The notes under the pieces were generated by a model. The model did no database searches. It was not told the DNA's origin and worked only from the letters and a program-made list of their open reading frames with translations. A DNA stretch of 64,000 bases from JBFWPF01 sp050250135 (GTDB lineage: Bacteria > Chlamydiota > Chlamydiia > Chlamydiales > JAFEGQ01). The position numbers were made by a program, and so were the translations under genes. The stretch is taken from assembly GCA_050250135.1 (NCBI GenBank), contig JBFWPF010000006.1, forward strand, positions 1 to 64,000. Direction: 5' to 3'. Position 1 is the first letter of the stretch, and every line of letters begins with the position of its first letter. Positions 17,428-25,039 of this stretch are shown one piece after another.

Positions 17428-18128
17428 TGGGTCGCCGCCGGATCCTCCTCAAGCTCTCAGGTGAAGCCCTCATGGGGCAAAAGGGGTTTGGGGTCGATCC
17501 GGATTATCTCACCTCCATCGCAGCCACCCTGAAAGGGATCCAGCAAAAGGGGATCCAGATTGGGGTGGTGATTGGAGGGGGGAATATCTTCCGGGGGATC
17601 CAACGGGACACCTTCGGAATGGAGCGGGCCCCCGCTGACCATATCGGGATGCTCGCCACCGTAATCAACGGGATCGCCCTCCAGCAGGCCCTCCGGCAAC
17701 AGGGGGCTCCCTGCCGCGTGATGAGCGCCCTCGGGGAGACCGACATCGTGGAGCCCTTCATCTGGGATGTCGCCCTCCGCTACCTCGACTCGGGCGCCAT
17801 CGTCCTCTTTGTAGGAGGGACAGGCAACCCCTTTTTCACGACCGACACCTCCGCTGCGCTAAGGGCCGCCCAGATCAACGCCGACCTCCTCCTGAAGGCC
17901 ACCAATGTCGATGGGGTCTACGATCGGGATCCCAAAGGGGATCCAAGCGCCCGCCGCTACGACCGCCTCACCTACCACGAGGCTCTCCAGATGGAGCTAC
18001 GGGTGATGGACGCCGCCGCTATCTCCATTTGCCGGGATAACGGGATTCCGATTAAAGTATTTGCGGTATCCTCCCTTGAGCGGGGGATTATGGAGGAAAC
18101 TTTTGGAACAATGATCACCTCAGGATAG
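17427..18128 (+). CDS. pyrH: Uridylate kinase
   Basis: 233 residues, amino-acid-kinase fold. It phosphorylates UMP to UDP. Motifs visible are L-K-L-S-G-E-A-L near residue 8, G-G-G-N-I-F-R-G (about 50-57), G-G-T-G-N-P-F-F-T-T-D-T (about 131-142) and the A-T-N-V-D-G-V-Y-D segment. The start ATG shares one base with the tsf stop (TAATG). Confidence 0.97.
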   Translation: MGRRRILLKLSGEALMGQKGFGVDPDYLTSIAATLKGIQQKGIQIGVVIGGGNIFRGIQRDTFGMERAPADHIGMLATVINGIALQQALRQQGAPCRVMSALGETDIVEPFIWDVALRYLDSGAIVLFVGGTGNPFFTTDTSAALRAAQINADLLLKATNVDGVYDRDPKGDPSARRYDRLTYHEALQMELRVMDAAAISICRDNGIPIKVFAVSSLERGIMEETFGTMITSG

Positions 18129-18131
18129 ATC

Positions 18132-18683
18132 ATGGGCATACAAGACCAGACAAAAAAAGAGATGACACAGGCCCTTACCCACCTCGAGACCGACCTCAAG
18201 GGGATTCGGACAGGGCGAGCTAACCCCTCCCTGCTGGACAGCGTTACGGCTGAGGTCTATGGGAGCCAGATGCGGCTCAGGGATGTGGCCAACGTGACCG
18301 CCCCCGAGGCTCAACAGCTCCTGGTCACCCCCTTTGACGCCCATAACACCAACACGATTGGTAAGGCGATTGAGCGGGCCAACCTCGGCATGCAGGTGGT
18401 TATCGAGGGGAACCTGATCCGGATCTTGGTCCCCCCCATGGATAAGGCGGTCCGCCAGGAGATGGTGAAGCAGTGTAAGCGGAAAGGGGAGGAGGCCAAG
18501 GTCTCCATCCGGAATATCCGGCGCAAGTACAACGACCTTGTCCGCAAGCAGAAGGCCGATGGGGAGATCACAGAGGATGTGGTCAAGCGGGAGGAGAAGG
18601 GGATCCAGACCCTTACCGACGACTTTTGCGCTAAGGCCGATGCCCTAACCGCCGCCAAGGAAAAAGAGGTGATGGTTATTTGA
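18132..18683 (+). CDS. frr: Ribosome recycling factor
   Basis: 183 residues, usual size. RRF splits post-termination ribosomes with EF-G. The family pattern R-T-G-R-A-N-P-S-L-L-D, then G-S-Q-M-R-L, the L-I-R-I-L-V-P segment and the R-x-x-R-R-K-Y-N-D region are all present. Last gene of the rpsB operon; it begins three bases after the pyrH stop. Confidence 0.97.
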   Translation: MGIQDQTKKEMTQALTHLETDLKGIRTGRANPSLLDSVTAEVYGSQMRLRDVANVTAPEAQQLLVTPFDAHNTNTIGKAIERANLGMQVVIEGNLIRILVPPMDKAVRQEMVKQCKRKGEEAKVSIRNIRRKYNDLVRKQKADGEITEDVVKREEKGIQTLTDDFCAKADALTAAKEKEVMVI

Positions 18684-18686
18684 TCC

Positions 18687-18716
18687 TTGTGGCAAATAGC
18701 CTACCTAGGCTATGCT
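18687..18716 (+). promoter_or_regulatory. Candidate sigma-66 promoter for tRNA-Glu
   Basis: TTGTGG (18687-18692) and TATGCT (18711-18716) are separated by 18 bp, and the tRNA begins 12 bp after the -10 box. This placement fits a vegetative promoter. It is assigned by eye. Confidence 0.45.
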
Positions 18717-18727
18717 AGCCGCACGCT

Positions 18728-18802
18728 GGCCCCATCGTCTAGCCAGGTCTAGGACATCGGATTTTCATTCCGGTAACAGGGGTTCGAATCCCCTTGGGGT
18801 CA
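18728..18802 (+). tRNA. tRNA-Glu (TTC)
   Basis: 75 nt. Acceptor GGCCCCA/TGGGGTC with discriminator A, the anticodon loop TTTTCAT reads TTC, and the T-arm is GGGGTTCGAATCCCC. CCA is not encoded. Confidence 0.96.
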
Positions 18803-18829
18803 ACTTTTGCTTAGTTGCGATTTATCCCC

Positions 18830-18853
18830 CCTTCAAGGACGATAGGTCACAAC
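18830..18853 (+). repeat. Degenerate end fragment of the 159-bp palindromic repeat
   Basis: AGGACGATAGGTCACAA with partial flanks matches the right end of the full repeats. It lies between tRNA-Glu and tRNA-Lys. The outer CAGGGG end is degraded here. Confidence 0.55.
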
Positions 18854-18878
18854 CCAAGCATCAGGCCATCTTGGCTGT

Positions 18879-18951
18879 GGGTCCTTAGCTCAGTTGGTAG
18901 AGCACCTCACTTTTAATGAGGCCGTCGATGGTTCGAGTCCATCAGGACCCA
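18879..18951 (+). tRNA. tRNA-Lys (TTT)
   Basis: 73 nt. Acceptor GGGTCCT/AGGACCC with discriminator A, anticodon stem CCTCA/TGAGG around CTTTTAA, and T-loop TTCGAGT. CCA is not encoded. Confidence 0.97.
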
Positions 18952-18955
18952 AATT

Positions 18956-18985
18956 CCCCCTGGACGATAGGTCACAATCAGGGGT
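18956..18985 (+). repeat. Solo right end of the 159-bp palindromic repeat
   Basis: 30 nt containing GGACGATAGGTCACAATCAG and ending in GGGGT, close to the right terminus of the full units. It starts five bases after tRNA-Lys and runs directly into structured repeat copy B. Confidence 0.7.
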
Positions 18986-19137
18986 TAGAAAGTTAAGGCA
19001 AGCGGCCTCTTAGCGAATCGAGACAGATTGTTGAGGTCGCGACGAAGCCCATAGCCGCTGCGCTATGGGTGAGGAGCGAGCTCAATAGGATGGCCGATGC
19101 AGCAAGAGGACGGCGCCATAATTTTTTAAGGGCGTAC
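18985..19137. repeat. Structured intergenic repeat, copy B
   Basis: 153 nt matching 15564-15699. It has a ~16-nt insertion before AGCAAGAGG. The 8-bp CCCATAGC/GCTATGGG hairpin, the CCTCTT/AAGAGG pair and the final GGGCGTAC are conserved while the loop bases differ (CGCTGC against CAAAGC). It lies upstream of mcsA. With the tRNA and repeat fragments it fills the 516-bp gap between frr and mcsA. Confidence 0.6.
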
Positions 19138-19144
19138 TTCCTTC

Positions 19145-19173
19145 TTGACAAGCCCTTCCAAAATTCCTACACA
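19145..19173 (+). promoter_or_regulatory. Candidate promoter for mcsA-mcsB
   Basis: A consensus -35 box TTGACA (19145-19150) is followed after 17 bp by a weak -10, TACACA (19168-19173). It lies 27 bp before the mcsA start, just after structured repeat B. Confidence 0.35.
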
Positions 19174-19199
19174 GAGCCCCTAGTTTTACGGGATATTCT

Positions 19200-19718
19200 G
19201 TGGCCGATCGCCCCATCGAATGTAGCAACTGCAAGAAACCGCTCGCCTACGACTACACCCAACTAGCCGAAGGGAAGCGAGTCGAGCTCTCGATGTGCGC
19301 AACCTGCCCGATTCTTCAAGCCAAGCTCTATGGGACCAAAGCGATCCCCGCCTACGAAGCGGGTGAGGAGCGCCCTGCAGGGATCACGTGCGGCAGCTGC
19401 GGCACCACGCTAGATGCGGTCCGGACCGGCACCCCCCTTGGGTGCAGCCAGTGCTACGAGGTTTTCAGCGAGGTGATCGGCTATGAGCTCGGGAGCGCCC
19501 ACCGCCTCTCGAAACGGCTTGGCAAGCCGGCCGGCCGTTCAACCCCCCTCCACATGGGAAGGGCGCCTGGTGAGGTGGTTGAACTAACCGATACGGCCAA
19601 GCTCCTTGCCCTTGACGAGGCGCTGAAAGAGACCCTGACTGCGGAGGACTACGAGGGAGCAGCGTGGCTGCGCGATCAGATTAAACGGCTTAAGGAGAGG
19701 CTCGGTGACCGCGAATAA
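19200..19718 (+). CDS. mcsA: McsA-like zinc-finger/UVR adaptor of protein-arginine kinase
   Basis: 172 residues, GTG start. McsA activates the protein-arginine kinase McsB. Four C-x-x-C pairs are visible (C-S-N-C near 8, C-A-T-C near 36, C-G-S-C near 62, C-S-Q-C near 79), which should form zinc fingers. The C-terminal ~40 residues (L-L-A-L-D-E-A-L-K-E-T-L-T-A-E-D-Y-E-G-A-A-W-L-R-D-Q-I) are a UVR coiled-coil motif. It overlaps mcsB by 14 nt. The gene follows frr as in Chlamydia. The weak ribosome site before the GTG leaves the start slightly uncertain. Confidence 0.88.
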   Translation: MADRPIECSNCKKPLAYDYTQLAEGKRVELSMCATCPILQAKLYGTKAIPAYEAGEERPAGITCGSCGTTLDAVRTGTPLGCSQCYEVFSEVIGYELGSAHRLSKRLGKPAGRSTPLHMGRAPGEVVELTDTAKLLALDEALKETLTAEDYEGAAWLRDQIKRLKERLGDRE

Positions 19719-20772
19719 GGATCGACTCCCCCTCCTCTCCCTCCATAGGCCCTGGTCGGGTAATGAGAATCCGATCTGGCTTGCCTCCACCCTCCTGCTC
19801 AAGCGCAACCTCACCCGCTACCGCTTCCCCCCCAAGCTGGACACCCCCTCCCGCAAGCAGATCCGAGAGCTGATCGGCGGGCAACTCGAGAAAAGTAGCC
19901 AACTCGACAAGCCCTACCTAGTCCGCGCCGAAGAGATGGATCCCCTCGAAAAGGAATTTCTCTTCGAGCACTTTCTCGCCTCAAGCAGCTTCCAACAGGC
20001 GCTTAGTGGCGAGGGGTTTGTGGTCGATGGCAGTGGGGAATTTTTGGCAACGCTCAACATCGGCGACCACCTCCAGCTCCACCTCACCGAAACGCACGAG
20101 AATCTGGAGGAGAGCTGGAATCGGCTCATTAAGCTCGAGACCCTCCTTGGCCGCACCCTCGATTATGCCTACAATCCCCGCTTTGGCTTCCTGACCTCCG
20201 ACCCGATGAGCTGCGGCACCGGCACCCTCATCTCCCTCTACCTCCACCTTCCTGCCCTGATCCACGTCAACTCCCTTGAGGAGACAGTAAAGCGGCTCGA
20301 GCCCCATGAAGTAGAGGCGGCCAGCATTCGGGGCCCGCTCGATGACATCGTCGGCGACCTCCTTGTCCTGCGAAACCGGTGCACCATCGGCCTCACCGGA
20401 GAGGACATCGTCCAGTCGCTCCGCACCCAAGCGCTTAACCTCATAGTCGCTGAAAAGCGGCTCCGAAGCGAGCTCAAGAAGATGGGGAGTGCCGAGATGA
20501 AGGATAAGGTGGCTAGAGCCTTTGGCCTCCTCCACCACTCTTACCAGCTGGAGATCCACGAAGCTTGGGGGGCCCTAAGCCTTCTTAAACTCGGCCTCGA
20601 TCTGGGCTGGGTCTCGGGCACCACCCACGCTCATCTCAACGAACTCCTATTCACGACCCGACGGGCTCATCTGATCTGTGAGTACTCCGAAGCGATTGGC
20701 CAGGAGGAGGTGGCCCACAGACGGGCCGAGTTTGTCCACGCCTCCCTCCAGGATATCCACCTGAGCATCTAG
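19705..20772 (+). CDS. mcsB: Protein-arginine kinase McsB (phosphagen-kinase fold)
   Basis: 355 residues, GTG start with AAGGAGAGG five bases upstream. It resembles the bacterial McsB family: an early N-P-I-W-L-A-S-T-L-L-L-K-R-N-L segment, L-N-I-G-D-H-L-Q-L (N-x-x-D-H-L), Y-N-P-R-F-G-F-L-T-S-D-P-M-S-C-G-T-G containing the catalytic C, and a C-terminal helical domain. McsB phosphorylates arginines on proteins and marks them for ClpCP in Firmicutes; chlamydiae keep the pair. It is encoded directly after its activator McsA. Confidence 0.93.
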   Translation: MTANKDRLPLLSLHRPWSGNENPIWLASTLLLKRNLTRYRFPPKLDTPSRKQIRELIGGQLEKSSQLDKPYLVRAEEMDPLEKEFLFEHFLASSSFQQALSGEGFVVDGSGEFLATLNIGDHLQLHLTETHENLEESWNRLIKLETLLGRTLDYAYNPRFGFLTSDPMSCGTGTLISLYLHLPALIHVNSLEETVKRLEPHEVEAASIRGPLDDIVGDLLVLRNRCTIGLTGEDIVQSLRTQALNLIVAEKRLRSELKKMGSAEMKDKVARAFGLLHHSYQLEIHEAWGALSLLKLGLDLGWVSGTTHAHLNELLFTTRRAHLICEYSEAIGQEEVAHRRAEFVHASLQDIHLSI

Positions 20773-20778
20773 TTTCTG

Positions 20779-20807
20779 TTGCCAGAAAAGCATAAATAAA
20801 TTATAAT
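20779..20807 (+). promoter_or_regulatory. Strong vegetative-type promoter
   Basis: TTGCCA (20779-20784), 17-bp spacer, TATAAT (20802-20807). It is AT-rich and placed 23 bp before the ATG of the unknown gene at 20830, which has AAGGA as ribosome site. Confidence 0.65.
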
Positions 20808-20829
20808 ACTTCAAAAATAAGAAGGAAAT

Positions 20830-21717
20830 ATGGATATATTTGCCCCCTTTAAGTGGATTAAAGAGAGTCGCTTAGTCACTGGGCCTACCTGGGCTATCTC
20901 GACCCTGTGGAACAGCCGCCCAGTCCGCTGGATGTCAACCGGTTACAACACCTATTGCTGCTACCATCTCTTTGGAAGTGCAATCCCTAACCTGCTTGTA
21001 CTCAACACCTACCGACACGGCACCTCGATTAAGAACTATATATCCATTAACTTCACCGGCTTAGATCCCAGTCGAGGAGGCGATCCAAAATCGGGTGGTG
21101 AGGCCACACTCTTCAGCCTAGAGGGTGAACACTCCCCCTATGCTGACCGCGATGGTGGCTATGTCTACCTCGCTGGCGATACCCATCACCCCCTTCCTAG
21201 CCATGTCAGACCTCTAGAGCGATATGAGATCTGGATTAAGAAGAAGTATGGAGTTCATAACGCCTACCGGTTTGGCGCTAATTTTGCCCTTGCAAAAAGG
21301 GGGATCAATCACAACCTAGGGGCAGGAGCTCTTGCCTTCCTCCCCTTTCTCCTCACACCAACCATAAAGGTGCATTTCGCCCAAGAGGAGGCCAATGAGC
21401 ACCCGAACGGAATAGAGGACGATTCCACGATGGGGTATGACGCAGTCCGGACAAAACACCACCTAGGATGGAATCATATCGGGATCTCAGGGGCTCTCTG
21501 GCAGGGGCTAAAGCACCCCAACCTTCCGAAGAGGGCCATCCGTGATCCCCGCCGCTTTTGCACCGGCCTGATTCAGGGTACCCTTGCGGTTTGTGCAACG
21601 GCTAAGCTCTTCGGCAAGTCGATCCAGCTGCCCGCTCCAGAGCTCCTCCACCGCCTCTGGGAGTACCGCCTCTTCCGCTGGCCCATCGAATACGCCATCC
21701 GCTTCTCTGCCTGGTAA
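20830..21717 (+). CDS. Unknown protein, 295 residues
   Basis: Not recognised. The protein is rich in aromatic residues and histidine, has a mildly hydrophobic segment at about 152-166 (G-A-G-A-L-A-F-L-P-F-L) and a region with G-Y-D-A-V-R-T-K-H-H-L-G-W-N-H near 198-212. No signal peptide is evident. It is expressed from its own near-consensus promoter, separate from mcsB, 58 bp upstream, which argues for a real, independently regulated gene. Chlamydial-lineage orphan or effector are both possible. Confidence 0.7.
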   Translation: MDIFAPFKWIKESRLVTGPTWAISTLWNSRPVRWMSTGYNTYCCYHLFGSAIPNLLVLNTYRHGTSIKNYISINFTGLDPSRGGDPKSGGEATLFSLEGEHSPYADRDGGYVYLAGDTHHPLPSHVRPLERYEIWIKKKYGVHNAYRFGANFALAKRGINHNLGAGALAFLPFLLTPTIKVHFAQEEANEHPNGIEDDSTMGYDAVRTKHHLGWNHIGISGALWQGLKHPNLPKRAIRDPRRFCTGLIQGTLAVCATAKLFGKSIQLPAPELLHRLWEYRLFRWPIEYAIRFSAW

Positions 21718-21765
21718 TGGAGAATTGCCCGAAATCGCCGGTCACACTACTCTGCCTGGGATATT

Positions 21766-21838
21766 GCCCGAGTAGCTCAGCTGGTAGAGCAGCGCATTCG
21801 TAATGCGAAGGTCGTCAGTTCAAATCTGGCCTTGGGCA
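21766..21838 (+). tRNA. tRNA-Thr (CGT)
   Basis: 73 nt. Acceptor GCCCGAG/CTTGGGC (one G-T pair) with discriminator A, anticodon loop TTCGTAA, and T-arm GTCAG/CTGGC with TTCAAAT. The first anticodon-stem pair (27-43) is mismatched. Confidence 0.93.
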
Positions 21839-21840
21839 AA

Positions 21841-21857
21841 TGTAAACCGGCTTTACA
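21841..21857. repeat. 17-bp palindrome TGTAAACCGGCTTTACA after tRNA-Thr
   Basis: It begins two bases past the tRNA 3' end. The outer six bases on each side are perfectly inverted. It is a variant of the motif at 14474, 44119, 56184 and 63788. No T-run follows, so it is not an ordinary terminator. The rest of the gap to 21970 contains small hairpins (for example AGCCT-TGT-AGGCT) but no gene. Confidence 0.5.
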
Positions 21858-21970
21858 CCAATCCCAAGAAATAAATTCACCCAGTCTGGCTCTCGATGAA
21901 GAGCGGAGACCGACGCTAGCCTTGTAGGCTTGCGAGGTCGAGCTCAAAAGCGAGGGCCGAAAGACCAGTA

Positions 21971-22486
21971 TTACATATCGTAGCGGCCGTGGTCCCCTTG
22001 GCGGGGGACCTTGTTGATCAGCACATTGACCATATCGGCCCAGCGGTGTTGACGGGCATAGGGCTCAATGAGCTTATAATCGACCCCCACTTGGTCTGAA
22101 AACCGCTGAAGCATCTCTGGGGTGAGGTTATTCCGATTGGACTCCTCCTCCAAACTCGCCACAAGCCCCTCCAAAAACTCTTTCCAGAGCTTTCCATTCT
22201 GCTTGCGCAGGTTGCGGATCCCTACCTTGAGGTCCTCTTGAGTGAGAATGTAGGCAAGAAACGGGAGGGGGTGGACAGGGCCGATCCGGTCACCGGCCTT
22301 ATTCAGGGCGGTGACATAGGGAAGGATGGTGAGGGGGTTGTTAGCCGCTAGGGTGAGGACGATGTAGCGGATATCTTGCTTGTCTTGCGTGGTGAGTTCG
22401 GCGTAGAAGTTCCGAGGGGCGGAGGTCCGCCGATCGGCGGCAAGGGGAAGGGTGAAAAGAAGGAGGAGGAGAAGCGCTTTACGCAT
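21971..22486 (-). CDS. Small secreted protein of unknown function
   Basis: 171 residues from the ATG at 22486, chosen because it puts M-R-K directly before a hydrophobic core (A-L-L-L-L-L-L-F-T-L-P-L-A-A-D), a clear signal peptide. The mature part is charged and helical. It contains T-T-Q-D-K-Q-D-I-R-Y-I-V-L-T-L-A and K-V-G-I-R-N-L-R-K-Q-N-G-K-L-W and ends in R-Q-G-D-H-G-R-Y-D-M. I believe this resembles a conserved chlamydial exported family but cannot name it. Divergent from the barrel gene at 22749, with a 159-bp palindrome between them. Confidence 0.75.
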   Translation of the reverse strand: MRKALLLLLLFTLPLAADRRTSAPRNFYAELTTQDKQDIRYIVLTLAANNPLTILPYVTALNKAGDRIGPVHPLPFLAYILTQEDLKVGIRNLRKQNGKLWKEFLEGLVASLEEESNRNNLTPEMLQRFSDQVGVDYKLIEPYARQHRWADMVNVLINKVPRQGDHGRYDM

Positions 22487-22552
22487 GGGATCCGGTTTTT
22501 GGCCCATGTTAGCCTCTCATCGAAATAAGAGAGTAAGCTTTTTTGCCGTTAA

Positions 22553-22711
22553 ACCCCTGATTGCAACCTCTAGTCCTGAGGGCATTGACAGTGGGCGACC
22601 ATCTGGAGCACATCTCTTCTCAACCGGGTTTTCAAACCCGGCCTCGCCGCGATATGCTCCATCTGACTACCCCCTGCCGCCCCCTCGGGACGATAGGTCA
22701 CAATCAGGGGT
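22553..22711 (-). repeat. 159-bp palindromic repeat, copy 1 (inverted)
   Basis: 159 nt with imperfect terminal inverted repeats (ACCCCTGATTG... and ...CAATCAGGGGT) and a central hairpin CCGGGTTT-TC-AAACCCGG. It is the reverse complement of copies 2 and 3 in its asymmetric parts. It lies between two divergent genes. Within it, TGGAGCA and TGCTCCA are perfectly complementary. Confidence 0.9.
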
Positions 22712-22748
22712 TGGACAAGTAGGTCCTCGTGGAGTATTGTAGCAGGGT

Positions 22749-23519
22749 ATGCGCCTCCTCCTTACCCTCCTCCTTTTCCCTTTGGTCCTCTTTGCTGAGC
22801 GGCCCGACTGGTGCAAGCCGCAGCGTTTCTACGCCAGTTTCGAAAGCGCCTACCTAAGCCGCGATCGAGCGGGAGGCTCATGGCAAGAGGGGATCCTCTT
22901 CGGAGGCCACATCGGCTGGGATCGGGTGAAATTTAAGGGCTTCTATTGGGGCATCGACGCCTACTACTTGACCGGAACGCTCATGGGACAAGCCTCAAGT
23001 GGTTGCTACGCCGAATCGGCCATGCAGGTCAACGAGGTGGAGGGGCGGCTGGGATGGACCTTCTGCCTCCCGTGGCGCTGGTCACCGACGGTAACGCCGT
23101 TTGTGGGCTACGGCTACTACCACGAGAGTAACCGGTTTCACGCCAACTGCCCTTGGCAGGTTCGCTTCCGGGCCTACTACGACGACCTGGTGCTCGGTTT
23201 TCTCTCAAGTGTCAACCCCTGCTCGACCTATTCCATCGGGCTTAACATCAAAGTAGGGCTCATTAGGCAGGGACATAACCGGATCTCCGAAGACCCCATG
23301 GCAAACCCCGTTTCGCAACGGACGGGAGATCGGCCCCAGTATACGGTCGAGTTGCCCTTGACCCTCTACCCCTGCCGGAAGTGTCGCTGCCTGGAAATTG
23401 CGGTCGTTCCCTTCTACCGACTCCGCCACTTCGGAGGGCGGGAAAACTACCCCTTCGATTTCTTTGAGACCCGCCTCTCCTTTTACGGGGCGCGGGCTGA
23501 GCTGGGGATCCGCTGGTAG
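22749..23519 (+). CDS. Predicted outer-membrane beta-barrel protein
   Basis: 256 residues with a signal peptide (M-R-L-L-L-T-L-L-L-F-P-L-V-L-F-A-E). The mature protein alternates hydrophobic and polar residues with many aromatics and glycines (I-D-A-Y-Y-L-T-G-T, F-V-G-Y-G-Y-Y). It ends in ...L-G-I-R-W, with a terminal aromatic as expected for BAM-inserted barrels. Six or more cysteines (C22 and others) are unusual for an outer-membrane barrel but fit the disulfide-rich chlamydial envelope. The stop overlaps the start of the LemA-like gene by one base. Confidence 0.75.
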   Translation: MRLLLTLLLFPLVLFAERPDWCKPQRFYASFESAYLSRDRAGGSWQEGILFGGHIGWDRVKFKGFYWGIDAYYLTGTLMGQASSGCYAESAMQVNEVEGRLGWTFCLPWRWSPTVTPFVGYGYYHESNRFHANCPWQVRFRAYYDDLVLGFLSSVNPCSTYSIGLNIKVGLIRQGHNRISEDPMANPVSQRTGDRPQYTVELPLTLYPCRKCRCLEIAVVPFYRLRHFGGRENYPFDFFETRLSFYGARAELGIRW

Positions 23520-24028
23520 TGCCCTCCCTTCTGTCATTGATCGGATTTGGGGTGGTCGCCCTCCTCTGGGGGGTCGGGAGCGGTCGAAGGCTCAACTTGG
23601 TTAAGGGGCGGATTGAACGGGATTGGGCTGAGGTAGCCCACTTTCTGAAGGAGCGGAGCACTCTCCTGTTCCAAATGGGGAGGGAGGAGGTGGTGGAGGC
23701 CCACGAGGCCCTACTAAGTGCCCTCCAGGAGGTTGAAGAGCGGGGAGGCCCTCTCCGAATAAGGCTCTCCCGCCTCCAAGAGGCCGAAAGGGGGGTTCAA
23801 AATGCCCTTAAAAACCTGCCGCCTGAAGAGCAGGAGCGGGTCGGAGAGTCGAGCGACCGCCTCCTCTTTGCCACCGAAACCTACAACGATGGGATTCGGC
23901 TCCTAAAACGGCTCTCGCGCCTCCCCTTCCACCTCCCCTTTGCCCTTTTTATCTGTCCCCGAGGGCTCGACCTTTTCGAGACGGGCTCTTTTCATGGAGG
24001 AGCAGCAAAACTTCCGTTTAGCCCCTGA
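23519..24028 (+). CDS. LemA-like membrane protein
   Basis: 169 residues, GTG start overlapping the preceding stop. One N-terminal membrane segment is followed by a helical domain. The C-terminal stretch T-Y-N-D-G-I-R-L-L-K-R-L-S-R-L-P-F and F-E-T-G matches the end of LemA-family proteins. The domain is shorter and more divergent than in standard LemA (about 180-200). Its function is unknown in most bacteria. Translationally coupled to the barrel gene. Confidence 0.65.
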   Translation: MPSLLSLIGFGVVALLWGVGSGRRLNLVKGRIERDWAEVAHFLKERSTLLFQMGREEVVEAHEALLSALQEVEERGGPLRIRLSRLQEAERGVQNALKNLPPEEQERVGESSDRLLFATETYNDGIRLLKRLSRLPFHLPFALFICPRGLDLFETGSFHGGAAKLPFSP

Positions 24029-24040
24029 TGGTGACCTAGC

Positions 24041-25015
24041 ATGCGATGGCTCCTCCTACTTTTATTTTCCCTTCCCCTTTTTGGCGCCCTCTCTGAGTCG
24101 GTTCTGCCAGCAATAGAGGCGGCTTATGCAATCGGAGGAGAAAAGTTCACCAAGCGGCAGTGGGAGGAGATCACCGCCGCCAAGGGAAGGGAGCGGCTTC
24201 GGGTCGTCACCTACAACATGCTCTTCAACCTTTACGACTGGCGCCATGCCGAGGCCTACCGATGGCCAGCCCGCCTCCCCCGAATAGCGGAATGGATTCG
24301 GGCGGCCGATGCCGATCTGATCGCCACCCAAGAGCTCCATAGGGACCAGGTAGAGGGGCTGCTAGCGCTCATCGGAGAGGAGTATGCCTTTTATGGCCAT
24401 GCTTCAACACTTTTGGGAGTAGAATCAGAGATCAATGGCATTTTCTACCGCAAGGGGCGGTTTGAGCTAGTGTTTGCCGAGTCCCCCTCTATGTCGGAAT
24501 ATGACCCTTACAGCTCGATGAGCCGTCGTCTCACCATCGCCCACTTCCGAGATGGAAAAACGGGGGCGGTGTTCGGACTGATCAACGCCCACCACTCCTT
24601 CAGCAGCGCCGATTCCCGTGAGTGCTCGGTCCGCTTTACGTTGGATCGCCTGGGCCCGTTGATGGGAGATATGCCACTGATTGTGGTGGGTGATATGAAC
24701 ACCTTCCCGACCCGGATAGACGTGGATCTCCCCTTCTACGATGGCCACTACCTCCACCGCCTCTTTATGGGGGCCGGTTTTCAAGAGGCCTATGACCGGG
24801 CCCTCCTGGGTCACGTCGGACCCATTTCGACCTTTACCAATGCACCCGATCAGGGAAAGACCGTTTTTATGGGGACGGGCACACCAGGCGTGGTTCTCGA
24901 CCACATCTATGTGAATGGGAAGGTCGAGGTTATGATTCATGCGGTCGATCCTGCCCGGGTCGACGGCTACTTCCCTTCAGATCATATGCCGGTGATTGCC
25001 GACCTTGTTCTGTAG
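24041..25015 (+). CDS. Secreted endonuclease/exonuclease/phosphatase-fold enzyme
   Basis: 324 residues with a signal peptide (M-R-W-L-L-L-L-L-F-S-L-P-L-F-G-A). The EEP fold is shown by V-V-T-Y-N-M (N near 67), T-Q-E-L-H (metal-binding E near 103), N-A-H-H (near 183), G-D-M-N-T-F-P (near 223) and the C-terminal S-D-H-M-P-V. This superfamily includes DNases, sphingomyelinases and inositol phosphatases; the substrate cannot be told from sequence. Export makes a role in the inclusion or host plausible. It follows the LemA-like gene by 12 bp. Confidence 0.85.
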   Translation: MRWLLLLLFSLPLFGALSESVLPAIEAAYAIGGEKFTKRQWEEITAAKGRERLRVVTYNMLFNLYDWRHAEAYRWPARLPRIAEWIRAADADLIATQELHRDQVEGLLALIGEEYAFYGHASTLLGVESEINGIFYRKGRFELVFAESPSMSEYDPYSSMSRRLTIAHFRDGKTGAVFGLINAHHSFSSADSRECSVRFTLDRLGPLMGDMPLIVVGDMNTFPTRIDVDLPFYDGHYLHRLFMGAGFQEAYDRALLGHVGPISTFTNAPDQGKTVFMGTGTPGVVLDHIYVNGKVEVMIHAVDPARVDGYFPSDHMPVIADLVL

Positions 25016-25039
25016 TCCCACTAGCCGTATGCTAATGGG

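Noticed and set aside
21858..21970. Third copy of the structured intergenic repeat after tRNA-Thr
   Set aside because: It contains hairpins of similar style, but the bases do not align with 15564-15699 or 18985-19137.
22553..22711. The 159-bp unit as a pair of simple rho-independent terminators
   Set aside because: No T-run follows the stems on either strand, and the fixed length with terminal inverted repeats is not explained by a terminator alone.
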